This document shows positions 46,637 through 54,428 of a stretch of 64,000 nucleotides of DNA, piece after piece. Numbering within the stretch: position 1 is the first letter of the stretch; the number at the start of each line of letters is the position of its first letter. The notes beneath the pieces were generated by a model. The model was given only the letters and a program-made list of their open reading frames with translations, was not told where the DNA came from and searched no databases. The position numbers and the translations under genes were made by a program. The DNA is from Chitinophaga sp. GbtcB8 (GTDB taxonomy: Bacteria; Bacteroidota; Bacteroidia; Chitinophagales; Chitinophagaceae). The stretch covers positions 125,999 to 189,998 of the forward strand of contig NZ_JAGXJN010000008.1 in assembly GCF_019091455.1 (NCBI RefSeq), read 5' to 3'.

Positions 46637-47428
46637 TTATACTAAGGAAGGCGGTGTGCCAAATGTTTTTTTAAAAGCAAAGGAAAAATGGGAGAGATCT
46701 TCAATCCCTACTTCCATATACACATCCGATGGTTTTTTACCTTTTTCTTTAATCAGGTAATAAGCTTCCTTTAACCGTTTCTGCTGCAGCCAGCGGTTGG
46801 GAGATGTATGGAAGATCTTTACAAAATCCCTTTTAAAAGTGGCCAGGCTTCTGCCCGTGAGGTAGGCAAAACGTTTCATTTCCACATTAAAATTAAAGTG
46901 TTTGTTCATGTAGGCTTCCAGGTCTATTTTACCCGGCTCACTGAAATCAAACAGCAGGTTTTTTAACTGCGGGTTTATCCTTAGCAGGATGAGCAGCGCT
47001 TCCTTGGCTTTGAGCGTGGTGAGCATCTCTGTATTAGCAGCATCCGTATTCAGATAGGGCGCAATAGAGGCCATGTAGGTGCTGCTCAGCGCATCATGGG
47101 GCAGCTTAATAATGCCGGGGCCTTCGTAGAGGCTATCGGCTGTTATGTGATACTCCACGCTGAAATTGCGTAAAGTATCCTGGTTAAAGAAAATGCTGAT
47201 GGACTTAAACTCCCCGCCACTGGCCGGCGGGCGTTTCATTACCTTGGTAAGCTGGTTCCTTTTAATAAGCAGGGTATCGCCTGCTTCGCATACCATGGGT
47301 GTGCCGGAGGTCCGGAAGGTCATGCTGCCGGCCAGGATATGCGTCATCACATGTTCTGCCACAAAGGATTCATTTTCGCGGGTCTGATGCGCGTAACAGG
47401 AATACATGATACGGGTTGATGAAGCCAT
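46637..47428 (-). CDS. AraC-family transcriptional regulator
   Basis: A 263-residue regulator. Residues 1-150 resemble a cupin-type sensor; the last 100 form the AraC domain (RSLATFKRDFVKIFHTSPNR, then VYMEVGIEDLSHFSFAFKK). It is convergent with serS and divergent from the acetyltransferase gene. No target is evident. Confidence 0.85.
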   Translation of the reverse strand: MASSTRIMYSCYAHQTRENESFVAEHVMTHILAGSMTFRTSGTPMVCEAGDTLLIKRNQLTKVMKRPPASGGEFKSISIFFNQDTLRNFSVEYHITADSLYEGPGIIKLPHDALSSTYMASIAPYLNTDAANTEMLTTLKAKEALLILLRINPQLKNLLFDFSEPGKIDLEAYMNKHFNFNVEMKRFAYLTGRSLATFKRDFVKIFHTSPNRWLQQKRLKEAYYLIKEKGKKPSDVYMEVGIEDLSHFSFAFKKTFGTPPSLV

Positions 47429-47558
47429 CGTTATTACAATTGAACCTAAAGATAAATATTTTCCGCTTGTCGTGCTTTGTTGTACGGCTCAAATAGAGTT
47501 TGTTGAAAAGCTCATTTTCTCTTCTCCTCAGTACGCTTTTTTTTAATACTTTACAGGC

Positions 47559-48098
47559 ATGCATCACTTTTTACCCAATGGGCAGGAGCTGTGGATACGG
47601 CCGGCCAAACCCGAAGATGCACCAGCGCTGCTGGACTGCTACCGTCAAACCACGAAGGAAACGGATTTCCTGTTGAACACACTTACAGAAGCGCAGGCCA
47701 TGAACCTGGCATCAGAACGGAGCTTTATTCAATCTTTCGGGGATAACAGCCGGCACCTGCTGCTGCTGGCGGAAGTGGGCGGGCAGATCGTAGGATCTGT
47801 AACCGTAAAACAATCGTCTTTCCACAAACAACGGCATTTGGGTGAATTTGGGATTGCAGTGCAGCATGCTTACTGGAACCTGGGCATAGGCCGCCGTTTA
47901 ATGACTGCTATGATGCGCTGGGCCGTTCAGCACCCGGAGATCATCATTATTCATTTTAATGTACTGGCCAATAATGAAAAGGCCATACAGCTATACCGCA
48001 ACTTTGATTTTACAGAATACGGTCGGCAGCCACAGGCCATCTGGCAGCCGGATGGTACGTTTGTGGATCTGATCATGATGTGTAAAACGGTGAAATAA
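47559..48098 (+). CDS. GNAT-family N-acetyltransferase
   Basis: A 179-residue acetyl-CoA-dependent transferase. The conserved GNAT core is visible, with GEFGIAVQHAYWNLGIGRRL covering strand and CoA-binding loop, and NEKAIQLYRNFDFTEYG at the C-terminal end. The acceptor is unknown; a ribosomal-protein or small-amine acceptor is possible. It stops one base before the protease gene starts, so the two are likely co-translated. Confidence 0.9.
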   Translation: MHHFLPNGQELWIRPAKPEDAPALLDCYRQTTKETDFLLNTLTEAQAMNLASERSFIQSFGDNSRHLLLLAEVGGQIVGSVTVKQSSFHKQRHLGEFGIAVQHAYWNLGIGRRLMTAMMRWAVQHPEIIIIHFNVLANNEKAIQLYRNFDFTEYGRQPQAIWQPDGTFVDLIMMCKTVK

Positions 48099-49145
48099 AT
48101 GCAAACCTATACGGGGAAATATTACAATGCACAAACAGATAGCAGCGTGGATGCTGCTATTACATTAACGGCCAAACAAATTACCATTGAGATAAAAGAT
48201 GCGCAGGGCGGGCTGCGCCAGATACACTGGTTCTGGGACCAGGTAAAACGCCCTGCAGCCAACACATTGGAGTACCCCGGTTATCCTTTGCAGCGCATTA
48301 CAGTATCATCCCTCACCTTTGCGGATGCAGTGGCTTTTAACCTGCAGCACAAAAAAGGCCCGCGGGTTTTTGCCAACCGCGGACGTACCATTGTAGGTAT
48401 TTCTTTTTTGGTGGTAGTGGGATTGATAGCGCTGGTGTACTTCTGGTTCATTCCTTTTGTGGCGGTGCGTATTGCCAACAACATCCCGGTGAGCTATGAA
48501 GAAAAGCTGGGGCAAAGCAGCTATGATGCGCTGATGCAGCAATACCATGAGGATACGGCAGCTACCCGGCTGGTAAATGAATTTTTTGATCAGCTGCATA
48601 TACATTCCAATTATGCCGTACAGATCACGGTGGTGCAGCAAAAAGAAACCAATGCATTTGCGCTGCCGGGCGGCCATATTATTGTGTATGACCAGCTGCT
48701 GAAACAAATGAAACATTATGAGGAGCTGGCAGCCCTGCTTTCCCACGAATACTCGCATGTGGAGCTGAAACATACTACCAAAACCATCTTCCGCAGCATG
48801 GGCACTTATATGTTTATGTCGCTGATCTTTGGGGACATGAGCGGCGCCGGGGCTGTGGTAGTGGAAAATGCCAACAGCCTGAAAAGCCTGCAGTATTCCC
48901 GCCGCCTGGAAAAAGAAGCAGACCTGCACGGGCTGGAGCTGTTACAGGTCCGGCATATTGATGCGCGCGGATTCCAATGGCTGTTCAACACATTAAAGCA
49001 GGAAAGCGGGCTGCAGCCATCGGAATGGCTAAGCAGCCACCCTGACCTTGACAACCGTGTGCGCTACATTAATGAACATGCCCTGCCGGAACACGCGGTT
49101 ACGGATAGCAGTTTGTATCGTATCTTTATAACCTTAAAACAGTGA
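48099..49145 (+). CDS. M48-family membrane metallopeptidase
   Basis: A 348-residue protein with one main membrane helix (IVGISFLVVVGLIALVYFWF) at about residues 105-125 and a zinc site HEYSHVELKH near residue 211. The third ligand is the Glu in RRLEKEADLHGLELL. Related Oma1/HtpX/BepA-type proteases cut membrane or misassembled proteins. The N-terminal 100 residues are a separate domain I do not recognise. The start codon directly follows the acetyltransferase stop. Confidence 0.9.
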   Translation: MQTYTGKYYNAQTDSSVDAAITLTAKQITIEIKDAQGGLRQIHWFWDQVKRPAANTLEYPGYPLQRITVSSLTFADAVAFNLQHKKGPRVFANRGRTIVGISFLVVVGLIALVYFWFIPFVAVRIANNIPVSYEEKLGQSSYDALMQQYHEDTAATRLVNEFFDQLHIHSNYAVQITVVQQKETNAFALPGGHIIVYDQLLKQMKHYEELAALLSHEYSHVELKHTTKTIFRSMGTYMFMSLIFGDMSGAGAVVVENANSLKSLQYSRRLEKEADLHGLELLQVRHIDARGFQWLFNTLKQESGLQPSEWLSSHPDLDNRVRYINEHALPEHAVTDSSLYRIFITLKQ

Positions 49146-49146
49146 G

Positions 49147-50232
49147 ATGCAACGATATGACCGCCAGCTAAGGCTGGAAGGCTTTGGCGCAGAGAAGCAA
49201 CAGTTGTTGGGAAAAGCCAGTGTGCTGGTAGTAGGGGCCGGTGGTTTGGGCGTACCTGTACTGCAATACCTAACGGCCATGGGTATAGGAAAACTGGGTA
49301 TTGCAGAGCAGGATAATGTGTCCATCACCAACCTGCAGCGGCAGGTGATATACACCACGCAGGATGAAGGCAAACCCAAGCTGGAAACCGCTGTTAAGCG
49401 CTTACAGCAGCTGAATCCTGAAGTAACATTTGTACAACATCCTTCCTTTTTAACACCGGAGAATGCGTTAGCCATCATAACACCGTATGATGTAGTAGTG
49501 GATTGCACGGATAATTTTGGTACCCGCTACCTGGTGAATGATGCCTGTGTAATACTGCAAAAGCCGTTTATATACGGCGCCATTTACAAATATGAAGGGC
49601 AGGTGAGCGTATTCAATTACAAAGGCAGCGCTACGTACCGCTGCCTGTTCCCCGAAGCGCCGCAGGCCGGTGAAATGCTGAATTGCAGCGACATTGGCGT
49701 GCTGGGCGTGCTGCCCGGTATTATTGGCTGCTACCAGGCCAATGAAGCGGTAAAGGTGATCTGTGGTATTGGCGAGCCGCTGGCCAACCAGCTATTAACT
49801 ATTGATACCTTGTATAATACCCATCATATTTTTGAGGTGAAACCCGTGCCGGGCAATCATGACATCAGCACCTTGCTGGATGATTATGAGCAGGGCGTAT
49901 GCGCTACCGGTACGGTACAAAGCATGCAGGTGCAGGAGCTGCAGCAGTGGCTGGATGCCGGTACCCCGCTGCAATTGCTGGATGTGCGGGAACCTGATGA
50001 ATGGGAGATCTGTCATATTCCGCAGGCACAGCTTATTCCTATGCGTACCGTGTTAAGAGCATTACCGCAGCTGCAGCCGCAGGTGCCGGTAGCAGTGCTT
50101 TGCCATCATGGCATGCGTAGCTTAATGGTGGCCAAACAGCTGGTGGAAGCCGGTTTTCAAACGGTGTATAACGTAGAAGGCGGAATACATGCGTGGGCGC
50201 AGGAGATAGATGAGGAGATGGGGGTTTATTGA
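49147..50232 (+). CDS. moeB: MoeB-like adenylyltransferase fused to a rhodanese domain
   Basis: A 361-residue E1-like enzyme. Residues 1-245 bind ATP (VVGAGGLGVPVLQYL) and activate the C-terminal glycine of a sulfur-carrier protein, here most likely MoaD (52567). The rhodanese domain (about 255-361) has the active-site loop LCHHGMRS. The usual zinc ligands in a CxxC are incomplete: the segment reads ATYRCLFPE with only one Cys, and no second CxxC pair is seen near the C-terminal end of the E1 domain. The E1 cysteine of LNCSDIGVLG is kept. It overlaps no gene and ends 196 bases before the HigB gene. Confidence 0.9.
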   Translation: MQRYDRQLRLEGFGAEKQQLLGKASVLVVGAGGLGVPVLQYLTAMGIGKLGIAEQDNVSITNLQRQVIYTTQDEGKPKLETAVKRLQQLNPEVTFVQHPSFLTPENALAIITPYDVVVDCTDNFGTRYLVNDACVILQKPFIYGAIYKYEGQVSVFNYKGSATYRCLFPEAPQAGEMLNCSDIGVLGVLPGIIGCYQANEAVKVICGIGEPLANQLLTIDTLYNTHHIFEVKPVPGNHDISTLLDDYEQGVCATGTVQSMQVQELQQWLDAGTPLQLLDVREPDEWEICHIPQAQLIPMRTVLRALPQLQPQVPVAVLCHHGMRSLMVAKQLVEAGFQTVYNVEGGIHAWAQEIDEEMGVY

Positions 50233-50363
50233 TGTGGGTAGAGGGGATTAGGGCTGTATTGATATTGTATGCAGGGATGTTAATAAGGGGTTAACTCATT
50301 AATTCTTCCAGATAACATATTATAGAGGTTGATTTTTTAACCCTGTAGGGGTTACCGGTTTTT

Positions 50364-50379
50364 GGTAATTATTATTACC
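50364..50379. promoter_or_regulatory. Candidate HigA operator
   Basis: GGTAAT-TATT-ATTACC is a perfect palindrome 49 bases before the higB start, with a half site GGTAATTCTTGG just downstream. HigA-type antitoxins usually bind such palindromes to repress their operon. Confidence 0.5.
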
Positions 50380-50427
50380 ATTTTTTGGTAATTCTTGGTT
50401 TTTTGTTAACTTTATCTGGGTATTACA

Positions 50428-50745
50428 ATGGAAATTGTTTTTAAGAACCAGGAACTGGAAGATATTTTCAGGACCGGCAAAGAAACAGGCAAGCCCCGCT
50501 ATGGACAAGCTATCGTAAAGGCATTTGTAAAAACAGTGATTATCTTAAAAAGGGCGCCTAATACCATGTTACTGACCAAATTGAGAAGCCTTCATTTTGA
50601 AGCATTAAAGCGTGGTCTCAAAGGGCATCATTCGGTAAGGGTAAACGATCAATACCGGCTTGTTTTTAAGGTGGTGAAAAAGGGATTAAAAGTGCGCATT
50701 ATGGTAGAAACGATAGAAATATATTCTTTGGAAGATTATCATTAA
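50428..50745 (+). CDS. higB: HigB/RelE-type toxin
   Basis: A 105-residue small basic protein matching RelE-fold HigB toxins, which are ribosome-associated mRNA endonucleases. Typical are the N-terminal IVFKNQELEDIF and the C-terminal LKGHHSVRVNDQYRLVFKV. It precedes the antitoxin gene by four bases, the toxin-first order usual for higBA. The pair sits between moeB and moaA and may have inserted there. Confidence 0.9.
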   Translation: MEIVFKNQELEDIFRTGKETGKPRYGQAIVKAFVKTVIILKRAPNTMLLTKLRSLHFEALKRGLKGHHSVRVNDQYRLVFKVVKKGLKVRIMVETIEIYSLEDYH

Positions 50746-50749
50746 CGAC

Positions 50750-51088
50750 ATGCATAATATGTATAATGAAAATATAGTGTTGGGGAAGAACGGACAGCCT
50801 ATCCATTCCAGGATAGCTATTCATCCTGGTGAGGTATTAAGAGATGAAATTGAAGCCCGTGGCTTAATAAAGAAGGAGTTTGCTGCCAAGATCGAATTAC
50901 TACCACAGCATTTAAGCGAGCTGTTTGCCGGTAAACGGCATTTTACAGCTGTACTGGCAATTAAACTGGAAGAGGTACTGGATATTGATGCAGAGTTTTG
51001 GCTACAGCTACAAAATGAATATGATCTGACTATCGAAAGGAATAAAAAAATAGCGAAAGGCAAACCAGCAGCCAAGCGTTTACGCTAA
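50750..51088 (+). CDS. higA: HigA-family antitoxin
   Basis: A 112-residue DNA-binding protein with an XRE-like helix-turn-helix (IKKEFAAKIELLPQHLSELFAG) starting near residue 42 and the family motif HPGEVLRDEIEARGL. It neutralises HigB and represses the operon by binding the upstream palindrome (inference from family). It is convergent with moaA. Confidence 0.92.
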   Translation: MHNMYNENIVLGKNGQPIHSRIAIHPGEVLRDEIEARGLIKKEFAAKIELLPQHLSELFAGKRHFTAVLAIKLEEVLDIDAEFWLQLQNEYDLTIERNKKIAKGKPAAKRLR

Positions 51089-51094
51089 CAGCAT

Positions 51095-52066
51095 TTAACC
51101 CCCTATCGTTGACATACTCGCCATCTTTTCATTGGCTTCTTCCGCTTCAAACCCATTTAAAAAACGATGATGAATAGCGTCCTGTATACGCTGCAGCAAA
51201 AAATCGTCCGGTGCGCCGCCACGTATAAGATCCCGCACATTAAGATCATCTTTCCCATACAGGCAGGTTTTTAAGCCGCCGGTAGGGGTAACCCGGATGC
51301 GGTTGCAGCTGCCGCAAAAAGTACGGCTGTAAGCAGGTATTACACCAATATGGCCCTGGTGGCCGGTTATATGATAGTTAAGGGCAGTAGTATGCGGTGC
51401 ATCCGGCAGTTTTTGTAAGGGGTAAGTGCTGCGTAAGGTATCCAGTATATGCTCAAAGTTCCACTTAATGCCGGAAAATGCTTTGCCATGGCCGTTAAAT
51501 GGCATTTCTTCAATAAAACGTACAGATACAGGATGGTCTTTGGTAAGCGAGGCAAAGTCCAGCAGCTCATCGGTATTTACCCCATCCATTACCACGGTAT
51601 TTATTTTTACGCTCATGTTGTGCGCCAGCAGGGCTTGCAGGGTATCCATCACGGCGTTGAACTCATCGCGGTAGGTAATACGTTTAAACTTATCGCGCTG
51701 CAGGGTATCCAGGCTCAGGTTTATGTGACGGATGCCTAAGTCCAGCAGGGCGGGGATAAAAGAGCGGGTAAGCACGCCATTGGTAGTAATGGATACCCGG
51801 TCTATGCCAGGCATTTGCACCAGCTGTTCCAGCAGGTGCAGCAGGTCTTTCCGCAAAAAAGGCTCGCCGCCGGTAATACGTACTTTGTTGATGCCCTGGC
51901 CGGACAGCAGCTGCATGAGGCGCAGGATCTCATCGTAGGAAAGCAGCTCTTTCCTTTGCAGGAACTGCATGTGTTCCGGCATACAATAGCTGCAGCGCAG
52001 GTTGCAACGGTCAGTAACAGCCAGCCTAACGTAATTAATTACCCGGTTATGTGTATCCGTAAGCAT
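51095..52066 (-). CDS. moaA: GTP 3',8-cyclase (molybdopterin precursor step 1)
   Basis: A 323-residue radical-SAM enzyme that rearranges GTP to the 3',8-cyclo-GTP precursor of pyranopterin. The N-terminal cluster site is CNLRCSYC (CxxxCxxC). The C-terminal cluster motif is FCGSCNRIRVTPTGGLKTCL, and the protein ends in the functional GG. I start at the ATG read from 52066 (MLTDTHNRVINYVRLAV); a TTG nine bases upstream would overlap the DUF7009 stop. It follows DUF7009 with two bases between. Confidence 0.95.
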   Translation of the reverse strand: MLTDTHNRVINYVRLAVTDRCNLRCSYCMPEHMQFLQRKELLSYDEILRLMQLLSGQGINKVRITGGEPFLRKDLLHLLEQLVQMPGIDRVSITTNGVLTRSFIPALLDLGIRHINLSLDTLQRDKFKRITYRDEFNAVMDTLQALLAHNMSVKINTVVMDGVNTDELLDFASLTKDHPVSVRFIEEMPFNGHGKAFSGIKWNFEHILDTLRSTYPLQKLPDAPHTTALNYHITGHQGHIGVIPAYSRTFCGSCNRIRVTPTGGLKTCLYGKDDLNVRDLIRGGAPDDFLLQRIQDAIHHRFLNGFEAEEANEKMASMSTIGG

Positions 52067-52068
52067 GT

Positions 52069-52440
52069 TTAACAATTGTGCGCTGCCAGTGGATTATCAA
52101 AGGCCTGGCTATCATCCTCATCACGGGTGGTAAGGCATTTAAAATCCTTTTCCACCACTATCTTTAATATAGAACCGTCCGGGTTGGCAATCTCCTGGTC
52201 AATACCCACCTGCTCCGTTTGTATCCATTGCTGCACCTGCGCCAGTGGCAGGGAAAGGTGCACGGCCTGTGCTTCCAGCTTGATCCTGGCTTCCGGGCTG
52301 TCTTTTGCTTTTATACAAAAGTGCAGGGCCCCGGCGCCGATCCTGGTTTCCTCTTCTACCTTACCGGTTTGCTCCAGGGCGGCGATGTCCTGTTTATCCA
52401 GCCGGTACCGGATGCTGTTACCCCTGATCCTTATCTTCAT
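52069..52440 (-). CDS. DUF7009 family protein in molybdenum-cofactor cluster
   Basis: A 123-residue protein of the DUF7009 family. It starts MKIRIRGNSIRYRLDKQ at the ATG read from 52440; an in-frame upstream start at 52515 would run into the divergent moaD leader. The C-terminal VEKDFKCLTTRDEDD and the final HNC are conserved-looking. No function is known. Its immediate junction with moaA on one strand suggests a role near molybdopterin synthesis or use (inference). Confidence 0.75.
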   Translation of the reverse strand: MKIRIRGNSIRYRLDKQDIAALEQTGKVEEETRIGAGALHFCIKAKDSPEARIKLEAQAVHLSLPLAQVQQWIQTEQVGIDQEIANPDGSILKIVVEKDFKCLTTRDEDDSQAFDNPLAAHNC

Positions 52441-52566
52441 AAATTCAATATTGGAACTATCCAAAATTAACACTTTATGCAGGGTATATTGTAGTTTTAA
52501 AGCAATAATTTGCAAGTAGGCTGGGATGCTGGTATTAAACAGCGCCTGGCCATTGAAGTGAAAGGC

Positions 52567-52800
52567 ATGAAAATTTTATTATTTGGTATAGCAAAGGATA
52601 TTGCAGGCGCGCCGGTTATACAGGTAGATGCGCCGGTAGCAAAGGTAGCGGCGCTTAAAGAGCACCTGTACCAGCAGTACCCGCGGCTGCGGGAGCTGAA
52701 GTCCTGCATGATAGCGGTGAACAAGGTATATGCAACGGATGATGCAGCCCTGCAACCCGGTGATGAAATAGCAGTGATACCCCCTGTAAGCGGAGGATGA
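52567..52800 (+). CDS. moaD: Molybdopterin synthase sulfur-carrier subunit
   Basis: A 77-residue ubiquitin-like protein ending in SGG, which is adenylated by MoeB and then carries sulfur as a thiocarboxylate for the dithiolene of molybdopterin. The fold signature is MKILLFGIAKDIAGAP and LQPGDEIAVIPPVSGG. I start at 52567; an in-frame start at 52510 adds 19 non-conserved residues. It is followed by moaE three bases later. Confidence 0.93.
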   Translation: MKILLFGIAKDIAGAPVIQVDAPVAKVAALKEHLYQQYPRLRELKSCMIAVNKVYATDDAALQPGDEIAVIPPVSGG

Positions 52801-52803
52801 TAT

Positions 52804-53220
52804 ATGGATGTTTGGATTGATATAAAAGAAAATATCACAGTGCAGGAAGCCCTGGACTTTGTACAATCGCCGGATTCCGGCGGGGTGGCGGTGTTTGTGG
52901 GTAATGTGCGTAATGAAACCAAAGGCAAACCGGTACGCCAGCTCTTTTTTGAATGTTATGCCCCGATGGCCCTGCTGGAGCTGGAAAAAATTGCAGCGCA
53001 TACCCGTGCTGCAATGGGCATTAAGAAGATCGCCATTTTACATGTAAGCGGCAATAAATTACCGGGTGATACGGTGGTGGTGATTGCGGCTGCGGCGCCT
53101 CACCGGGCAGCAGCTTTTGAAGCCTGCCAGTATGCTATTGATACTTTAAAAGACACCGTGCCTATCTGGAAAAAAGAATATTTTGAAGATGGAGAGGTTT
53201 GGGTAGCGGCACACCCGTGA
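52804..53220 (+). CDS. moaE: Molybdopterin synthase catalytic subunit
   Basis: A 138-residue subunit that with MoaD converts precursor Z to molybdopterin. Conserved segments are FVGNVRNETKGKPV, LEKIAAHTRAAMG and VPIWKKEYFEDGEVW, with the catalytic Lys in WKKEYF. It directly follows moaD and is convergent with mobA. Confidence 0.95.
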   Translation: MDVWIDIKENITVQEALDFVQSPDSGGVAVFVGNVRNETKGKPVRQLFFECYAPMALLELEKIAAHTRAAMGIKKIAILHVSGNKLPGDTVVVIAAAAPHRAAAFEACQYAIDTLKDTVPIWKKEYFEDGEVWVAAHP

Positions 53221-53225
53221 GAATT

Positions 53226-53293
53226 TGCAGATGTGCAAAAATATGCATATGTGCAGATGGATGGGCTTTATATTAAGTATTTGCACATCTGCA
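53226..53293. repeat. TGCAGATGTGCA-family inverted repeat
   Basis: TGCAGATGTGCAAA (53226-53239) and TTTGCACATCTGCA (53280-53293) are perfect inverse copies around a 40-base centre that itself carries TATGCATATGTGCAGATG. It fills the spacer between convergent moaE and mobA and may also serve as a terminator. Confidence 0.75.
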
Positions 53294-53295
53294 TA

Positions 53296-53877
53296 TTAGA
53301 TAATTCTTTTTAACGCTTCCTCCATCTCCCCGGGGGTATTGGCATTAAACTGCTCTACTGCATAGGGATTTTCCAACACTTGTATATCTGTTTGTAACAA
53401 GGCTTTGCGGGGACATTGTTTTCCATTAGCTACGCTTTCCTGTAAAACCTGCAGGCCGCGGGGCTCCCAGATGGCGATCACCGGTTCCGGTAAATGATTC
53501 ACCGGGCTGTTAAAGGCCGTGGCTGCTTTTTGCGGATCGCGCATGGTGGCCAGGTGATCCAGGCTTTGCTGGCTGATAAGGGGCAGATCGCAGGCCAGCA
53601 CCAGCCAGGCCGTATCAGGGAAAGCAGCGTACGCGCTGAGCAAACCTGCTGCCGGGCCGCCTATGGTAACACTGTCTGTGATCAGCGGCGCAGCGCCTGC
53701 AAAGATCTCCTGCTGATCCGGGCGGCAGGAAATATATACTTCCGGCACCACCTTGCTTAATAAGCTGTGCAGGTATAACCATTGCGGCATACCATGGTAA
53801 GCGATCCGGCTTTTATCCTGCTGCATGCGGGTGCTGTACCCGCCGCATAATATCAATCCTTTTAAAGCAACTGCCAT
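53296..53877 (-). CDS. mobA: Molybdenum cofactor guanylyltransferase
   Basis: A 193-residue nucleotidyltransferase that attaches GMP to molybdopterin. The nucleotide-binding start LILCGGYSTRMQQDKS, the central VLACDLPLIS (metal Asp) and the C-terminal FNANTPGEM are family-typical. It follows moaC leftward with a 10-base gap, so moaC and mobA are likely one unit. Confidence 0.92.
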   Translation of the reverse strand: MAVALKGLILCGGYSTRMQQDKSRIAYHGMPQWLYLHSLLSKVVPEVYISCRPDQQEIFAGAAPLITDSVTIGGPAAGLLSAYAAFPDTAWLVLACDLPLISQQSLDHLATMRDPQKAATAFNSPVNHLPEPVIAIWEPRGLQVLQESVANGKQCPRKALLQTDIQVLENPYAVEQFNANTPGEMEEALKRII

Positions 53878-53887
53878 TATATTTGTT

Positions 53888-54379
53888 TTACTCCACTACT
53901 ACATCCTGTTTACCACCTGTTTTACTGATCAACCTGGTTTGCCGGATGATCATCTCATGCGTAAAGGCCTTACACATATCATACACCGTGAGCGCCGCTA
54001 CAGTGGCGCCGGTGAGCGCTTCCATCTCCACCCCTGTTTTGCCGGTGGTTTTAACGGTGCAGCGGATCACGGCTTCTTCATTTACCAGCTGAATATCCAC
54101 GCTGCAATTATCCAGCAGCAGGGTATGGCATAAAGGTATCAGCTCCGGCGTTTTTTTTGCACCCATAATACCTGCAATGATGGCGGTCTGGAACACAGCG
54201 CCCTTGCGGGTATTAATGTCGCCGCCATTAAATTCCTTACGGATAATTTCCGGCAGATATACCCGGCTCTCGGCAATGGCTACACGAATAGTGCTGCTTT
54301 TGTCACTGATGTCTACCATGGCCGGCCTGTTTTGCTCATCCAGGTGCGAGAAAGAGGAAGTGCTTGATGTATTAGACAT
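53888..54379 (-). CDS. moaC: Cyclic pyranopterin monophosphate synthase
   Basis: A 163-residue enzyme that converts the MoaA product to cyclic pyranopterin monophosphate. The motif KKTPELIPLCHTLLLDN and GVEMEALTGATVAALTVYD are diagnostic. It is divergent from moeA across 49 bases. Confidence 0.95.
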   Translation of the reverse strand: MSNTSSTSSFSHLDEQNRPAMVDISDKSSTIRVAIAESRVYLPEIIRKEFNGGDINTRKGAVFQTAIIAGIMGAKKTPELIPLCHTLLLDNCSVDIQLVNEEAVIRCTVKTTGKTGVEMEALTGATVAALTVYDMCKAFTHEMIIRQTRLISKTGGKQDVVVE

Positions 54380-54428
54380 AAAAGAATAAATTTACAAAAC
54401 GGCTAATTCTTCACCCAAAGTTACTACA

